Positions 60,522 to 64,000 of a DNA stretch of 64,000 bases are shown one piece after another. Both the position numbers and the translations under genes were made by a program. Within the stretch, counting starts at the first letter, position 1, and each line of letters starts with the position of its first letter. The notes under the pieces were generated by a model. The model did not search any database. It was not told where the DNA came from and saw only the letters and a list, made by a program, of their open reading frames with translations. Origin of the DNA: an uncultured Alistipes sp. (GTDB lineage Bacteria > Bacteroidota > Bacteroidia > Bacteroidales > Rikenellaceae); assembly GCA_905213895.1 (NCBI GenBank), contig CAJMKE010000014.1, forward strand, positions 1 to 64,000, given 5' to 3'.

Positions 60522-62402
60522 CTATCTCCCGAACCTTACCAGCAGCACATTGACGTCTGCCGGCGAAACGCCGGGGATTCGCGATGCCTGACCGATTGTG
60601 GTAGGGCGGATACGCATCAGTTTCTGGCGCGCTTCGATGGTGAGCGACTGCATCGACGAGTAGTCGAACCCGTCGGGAATCGCGATGTCTTCGAGCCGGT
60701 GCAACTTCTCGGCGACCTGCTTTTCGCGCTCGATGTAGCCGCTGTATTTGATTTCTATCTCCGCCTCCTCGATTATCTCGTCGGTGATTACGTTGTCGGC
60801 GACGAATTTCCGCAATTTCGGCAGCACCCCGATAAGTCCAGCAAGCGTGATTCCGTTGCGCAGGACGAAGTCGAAAATCTTGCGACCCTGCGTTGCGGGC
60901 GGCAAACCGAGCGAATTTAAGTAGTTCTGAATTTCGGATATTCTGACGCTCTGCGTGCGGGCGTACTGAATAAGCGATTCTGCGAGCGAATTTTTTTCGA
61001 CGAATTTTTCGTATCTCTGCCGGCTAATCAACCCGATTTCATGCCCGATTGGCGTAAGCCGTCGGTCGGCGTTGTCCTGACGGAGCATGATTCGGTATTC
61101 CGCCCGCGAGGTGAACATGCGGTACGGTTCGTCCACACCCTTCGTAACGAGGTCGTCTATCAGCACTCCGATGTACGCCTGGTCGCGGTGCAGCACGAGC
61201 GGCTGCCTGCCCGCCAACTTCAAATGGGCGTTGATGCCCGCCATAAGTCCCTGAGCGGCAGCCTCTTCATATCCCGTAGTGCCGTTTACCTGCCCCGCAA
61301 GATACAGATTGTCAGCGAGTTTGCTCTCCAAAGTGTGGCGCAGTTGCGTCGGCGGGAAGTAGTCGTACTCGATTGCGTAGCCCGGGCGGTAGACGTGGAC
61401 GTCCTCCAAACCGACTATCTGATGCAGCGCCCGCATCTGCACGTCGTATGGCAGCGACGACGAGAAGCCGTTGAGATAGTATTCGTTGGTGCCGTTGCCC
61501 TCGGGTTCGAGGAACAACTGGTGCTGCTCCTTGTCGGCGAAGGTGCGCAGTTTGTCCTCGATGCTCGGGCAGTAGCGGGGTCCGATGCCCTTTATCGTGC
61601 CGTTGAACAGCGGTGAGTCGGCGAAGCCTTCGCGCAGCGTGTCGTGTACCTTTTTCGACGTGTAGACGAGGAAACACGGCAACTGATGCCGCACGGGTTC
61701 GGTGGCGTCGGAGAATGAGAATTTCGACGGATTTTCGTCGCCGTACTGCGGTTCGAGAGCCTCGAAATCGATGGTCCGTGCATCGAGCCGCGCAGGAGTT
61801 CCGGTCTTCATGCGACCCGTCTCCATGCCTATTGAGACGAGCGATTCGGTGATGCCGTATGCCGCCGCATCGCCCGCCCGTCCGCCGTCGGCATGCGAGC
61901 GTCCGCAGTGCATAAGCCCCGAAAGGAACGTTCCGGCGGTTACGACGACTGCCCGTGCGCCGAACTCGACGCCCATGCGCGTTTTCACGCCCGTTACGCG
62001 CGGTCGTTCGCCCGTGCGGTCGAAGAGTATCTCCGTCGCCGTGTCCTGCCAGATGAAGAGATTCTGCGTGTTTTCGAGCCGGTGCCGCCACTCCTGCGAG
62101 AAGCGCGTCTTGTCGCACTGCGCACGCGGACTCCACATCGCCGCCCCCTTCGAGCGGTTGAGCATACGGAACTGAATGGTAGTCAGGTCGGTAACTTCGC
62201 CCATCTGCCCGCCCAGTGCATCTATCTCGCGCACTATCTGTCCTTTGGCGACGCCGCCCACTGCGGGATTGCACGACATCGACGCCATTTTGGTCATGTC
62301 CATCGTCAGCAGCAGTGTCCGTTGCCCGAGCCTTGCCGCCGCCGATGCCGCCTCGCATCCCGCATGTCCCGCACCTATAACTATTATGTCGTAGTTTTCC
62401 AT
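60522..62402 (-). CDS. mnmG: tRNA uridine-5-carboxymethylaminomethyl modification enzyme, FAD-binding subunit
   Basis: A 626-residue FAD-dependent protein that with MnmE modifies wobble uridine 34 of several tRNAs. Visible: the Rossmann motif VIGAGHAGCEAA, SCNPAVGGVAKGQIVREIDALGG, the GTFLSGLMHCG strand, the conserved LADNLYLAGQVNGTTGYEEAAAQGLMAG and the C-terminal helical domain that binds MnmE and tRNA. The start at 62402 (MENYDIIVIGAG) is the conserved one; the longer open frame above it is a shadow over ybeY and a class K array. It is convergent with metG. Confidence 0.96.
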   Translation of the reverse strand: MENYDIIVIGAGHAGCEAASAAARLGQRTLLLTMDMTKMASMSCNPAVGGVAKGQIVREIDALGGQMGEVTDLTTIQFRMLNRSKGAAMWSPRAQCDKTRFSQEWRHRLENTQNLFIWQDTATEILFDRTGERPRVTGVKTRMGVEFGARAVVVTAGTFLSGLMHCGRSHADGGRAGDAAAYGITESLVSIGMETGRMKTGTPARLDARTIDFEALEPQYGDENPSKFSFSDATEPVRHQLPCFLVYTSKKVHDTLREGFADSPLFNGTIKGIGPRYCPSIEDKLRTFADKEQHQLFLEPEGNGTNEYYLNGFSSSLPYDVQMRALHQIVGLEDVHVYRPGYAIEYDYFPPTQLRHTLESKLADNLYLAGQVNGTTGYEEAAAQGLMAGINAHLKLAGRQPLVLHRDQAYIGVLIDDLVTKGVDEPYRMFTSRAEYRIMLRQDNADRRLTPIGHEIGLISRQRYEKFVEKNSLAESLIQYARTQSVRISEIQNYLNSLGLPPATQGRKIFDFVLRNGITLAGLIGVLPKLRKFVADNVITDEIIEEAEIEIKYSGYIEREKQVAEKLHRLEDIAIPDGFDYSSMQSLTIEARQKLMRIRPTTIGQASRIPGVSPADVNVLLVRFGR

Positions 62403-62422
62403 AGTTTTTTCTTGCGATAGGG

Positions 62423-62468
62423 GCTTTAAGGACTTTAAGGTCGTTAAAGTCCTTAGGGTCCTTAAAGT
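62423..62468. repeat. Class K nonamer array
   Basis: Five units filling the gap between ybeY and mnmG; the last unit overlaps the ybeY stop codon. Confidence 0.85.
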
Positions 62469-62923
62469 CGCGTTTCCGCTTTTTCCTCCTTGCGCATCTC
62501 CGCCAGCAGCGCGAGGTACTTGTCCTCCTTGGCGTGCATCTGTTTGTTCGCGCGCGGGGTTTTGTCCTTCTGCCCGCAGAGGTGCAGCACGCCGTGTACT
62601 ATCACCCGCAGCATCTCCTCGCGCCGCGTCGCGCCGTACTGCCGCGCGTTGTCGGCGACGGTCTCGACGTCGATGAATATGTCGCCGGCGATGAAACCCT
62701 CTTTCAGGTCGCTGTCGTCGAACGTGATTATGTCGGTGTAGTAGTCGTGTCCGAGGTACTGACGGTTCATTTCGAGCAGCCGCGCCGCCGAGCAGAACAC
62801 GTAGTTGATGCCGCCGATGCGGTATCCGCCCTCCTGCCGCGCCACCTCGCGCAGCCACCGGCGCAGAAGCCTGCGGTCGCGAAGACGGAACGTGCAGTCG
62901 TCGTTGTAGTAGAGGATGTCCAT
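62462..62923 (-). CDS. ybeY: Endoribonuclease YbeY / rRNA maturation factor
   Basis: A 153-residue metalloprotein for 16S rRNA 3'-end processing and ribosome quality control. Family marks are DIITFDDSD, AGDIFIDVETV and the zinc motif HGVLHLCGQKDKT. The third zinc ligand, His in E. coli (GYDH), is not a histidine in this version, as in other Bacteroidota where the residues are KDK. It lies between arrays, downstream of the EnvC-like gene. Confidence 0.9.
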   Translation of the reverse strand: MDILYYNDDCTFRLRDRRLLRRWLREVARQEGGYRIGGINYVFCSAARLLEMNRQYLGHDYYTDIITFDDSDLKEGFIAGDIFIDVETVADNARQYGATRREEMLRVIVHGVLHLCGQKDKTPRANKQMHAKEDKYLALLAEMRKEEKAETRL

Positions 62924-62937
62924 GAATTGTCCGATTT

Positions 62938-63003
62938 CTTTAAAGTCCTTAACGACCTTAAAGTCTTTAAGGACCCTAAGGACTTTAAGGTCGTTAGTGT
63001 CCG
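62938..63003. repeat. Class K nonamer array
   Basis: Seven units of alternating orientation filling the gap between the EnvC-like stop and ybeY start. Confidence 0.88.
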
Positions 63004-64000
63004 TTATTTTTTCTTGAAACAGTTGGCAGCCGACATCTTGACGCTCGGCGACGGCGCATAGATGCCGAATACCAGTTTGTACTCTATGTTCATCGTTGCA
63101 GGGTCTACCGCCGAGCCTATGACGCCGATGCGCTGGTCGCGCGCAACGGTCTGCCCCTTGGCGACCGCAACCGACGAAAGGTTGGCGTAGGAGGTGATGT
63201 ACTCGCCGTGGGCGATGTAGACGTCGTATTTGTTGGTTACCTTGTTGCGCTTGACATCGACCACCTTGCCTTCGTATATCGATATGATTTTCGCCCCCTC
63301 GGCACCGACGATTTGAGCCATGTTGCCGTTGTAGCGTTTCACCCTGCCGCCCACGACGGGCAGATGCAGATTGGAGGTCTTGCCCGAAAACGACGCTCCC
63401 GTCTTGTTGCCCTTGGTGAGTTTGCGCAACTCGCGTATCGCCTCGTCCAGTTTCTCCTCCTGTTCGAGTTTTGCGCGCAGTACCGCCTGCTCCTTCTTCG
63501 ACATGCGGCTGACGGTCTGACGGGCGGTCTTGGCGTCGCGGCGCATGCGTTCGCGCTGGTTGTCGAGTTCGCGCTTCGATGCGGCGAGGTCTTCGCGCTT
63601 TTTCGCCAACGCCTCCTGTTCGCGCCGCACGTCCTCGCGCACGGCGGTTATCTCCTTCATCTTCTCGCCGCGGCGTTCGGTCGCGGTGCGCAGCGCGGCG
63701 ATGCGGCGCGCCATGTCGGCGAACGAATCGGCGGAGAATATGTAGGCGAGATAGTTGCGGTAGCGGTAGTTGCGGTATGCCGCACGAGCCATTTCGCGGC
63801 AACTGTTTTCGAGTGCCGCAAGTTGTCCCGACAACTCCTCGACGCGCTTCGACGACTGCTCGACCTCGGCTGTCAGGCTCTTTATCTGACGGTTGGTGGC
63901 GTTGATGAGCGAATTGCGCTTCTCGATTTGCTTCGTCAGCAGGCGCACGCGCTTCTGCGCCGACGCCTTGTCCTTTTTGAGCGTCGAGAGTTGCTTCTCC
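63004..64000 (-). CDS. EnvC-like murein hydrolase activator, 5' end outside window
   Basis: The reading frame is open to the window edge, so the N-terminus (presumably signal peptide) is missing. The visible 332 residues are a long coiled coil (about 225 residues, alternating Glu/Lys/Arg/Gln heptads) and a C-terminal LytM/M23 domain (KIISIYEGKVVDVKR, DVYIAHGEYITSYANLSS, VARDQRIGVIGSA). The first metal-binding histidine of active M23 enzymes is not evident, so this is probably a degenerate EnvC-type activator of amidases rather than an active peptidase. It acts at the cell wall during division. Confidence 0.85.
   Translation of the reverse strand, partial: EKQLSTLKKDKASAQKRVRLLTKQIEKRNSLINATNRQIKSLTAEVEQSSKRVEELSGQLAALENSCREMARAAYRNYRYRNYLAYIFSADSFADMARRIAALRTATERRGEKMKEITAVREDVRREQEALAKKREDLAASKRELDNQRERMRRDAKTARQTVSRMSKKEQAVLRAKLEQEEKLDEAIRELRKLTKGNKTGASFSGKTSNLHLPVVGGRVKRYNGNMAQIVGAEGAKIISIYEGKVVDVKRNKVTNKYDVYIAHGEYITSYANLSSVAVAKGQTVARDQRIGVIGSAVDPATMNIEYKLVFGIYAPSPSVKMSAANCFKKK

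Overview
The window reads as a chromosome segment of a Bacteroidota bacterium, most likely a moderately GC-rich member of the Bacteroidales such as an Alistipes-like Rikenellaceae (inference). Three things point this way. Genes are repeatedly preceded by the Bacteroidota -7 element TAnnTTTG rather than by Shine-Dalgarno sequences. The gene set is typical of the phylum: bat/MoxR operon, S46 dipeptidyl peptidase, DUF3467, DUF4271-hemD-rnpA-yidD, futalosine-route mqnA. Coding DNA is GC-rich while many intergenic repeats are AT-rich.

Layout: 1-55 is a near-homopolymer of C, probably a contig-end artefact. 149-4299 holds four tightly coupled genes of probable phage-structural type. 4391-4508 is a cluster of DnaA-box-like 9-mers. 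4.8-14.6 kb carries mqnA, corA, lysA, a six-gene moxR/bat operon and tdk. 15-25 kb has murA, eno, a lipid kinase gene, apbE, rpsO, pnp and an OmpA/TPR lipoprotein. 25.3-33.6 kb has yidD-rnpA-hemD-DUF4271, a histidine kinase, a C-terminal processing protease, ispH, cmk and a LysE-type exporter. 34-45 kb has DUF3467, a DeoR regulator, two secreted phosphate-releasing enzymes, polA, queD, an Lrp regulator, an AT-richer WG-repeat protein and kbl. 45-54.6 kb has yhiM, dpp7, nadA, an AT-rich region full of DnaA-box-like sites, mrp, pgk and sppA. 54.8-64 kb has a sodium:solute symporter, a fused sugar kinase-MurQ protein, metG, a pair of parS palindromes, mnmG, ybeY and a truncated EnvC-like gene.

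The most unusual feature is in the intergenic DNA. Almost every gap contains arrays of 9-bp units in three unrelated sequence classes: class K (core TTAAAGTCC), class N (AGGTAATAT) and class Q (GGGAGAACT). The units are quasi-palindromic or arranged as facing arms, so arrays can fold into hairpins. Since 9 bp is three codons, an array can enter a reading frame harmlessly; one sits in frame inside polA and others encode the last residues of neighbouring proteins. Interleaved is a second family with a fixed frame (CTCGGCTT...GCGCCTCGG) around hairpins whose stems differ in sequence but keep pairing. Three long copies end exactly in the -7 promoter box of the downstream gene (apbE, the symporter, metG).

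Two perfect palindromes centred on TGTTCCACGTGGAACA match the ParB parS consensus. Together with the DnaA-box cluster about 10 kb away they suggest, without proving, that the window lies near the replication origin. Metabolically, the symporter and kinase-MurQ fusion suggest MurNAc or amino-sugar recovery from peptidoglycan, and the DeoR/PHP/histidine-phosphatase genes suggest scavenging from phosphate esters.
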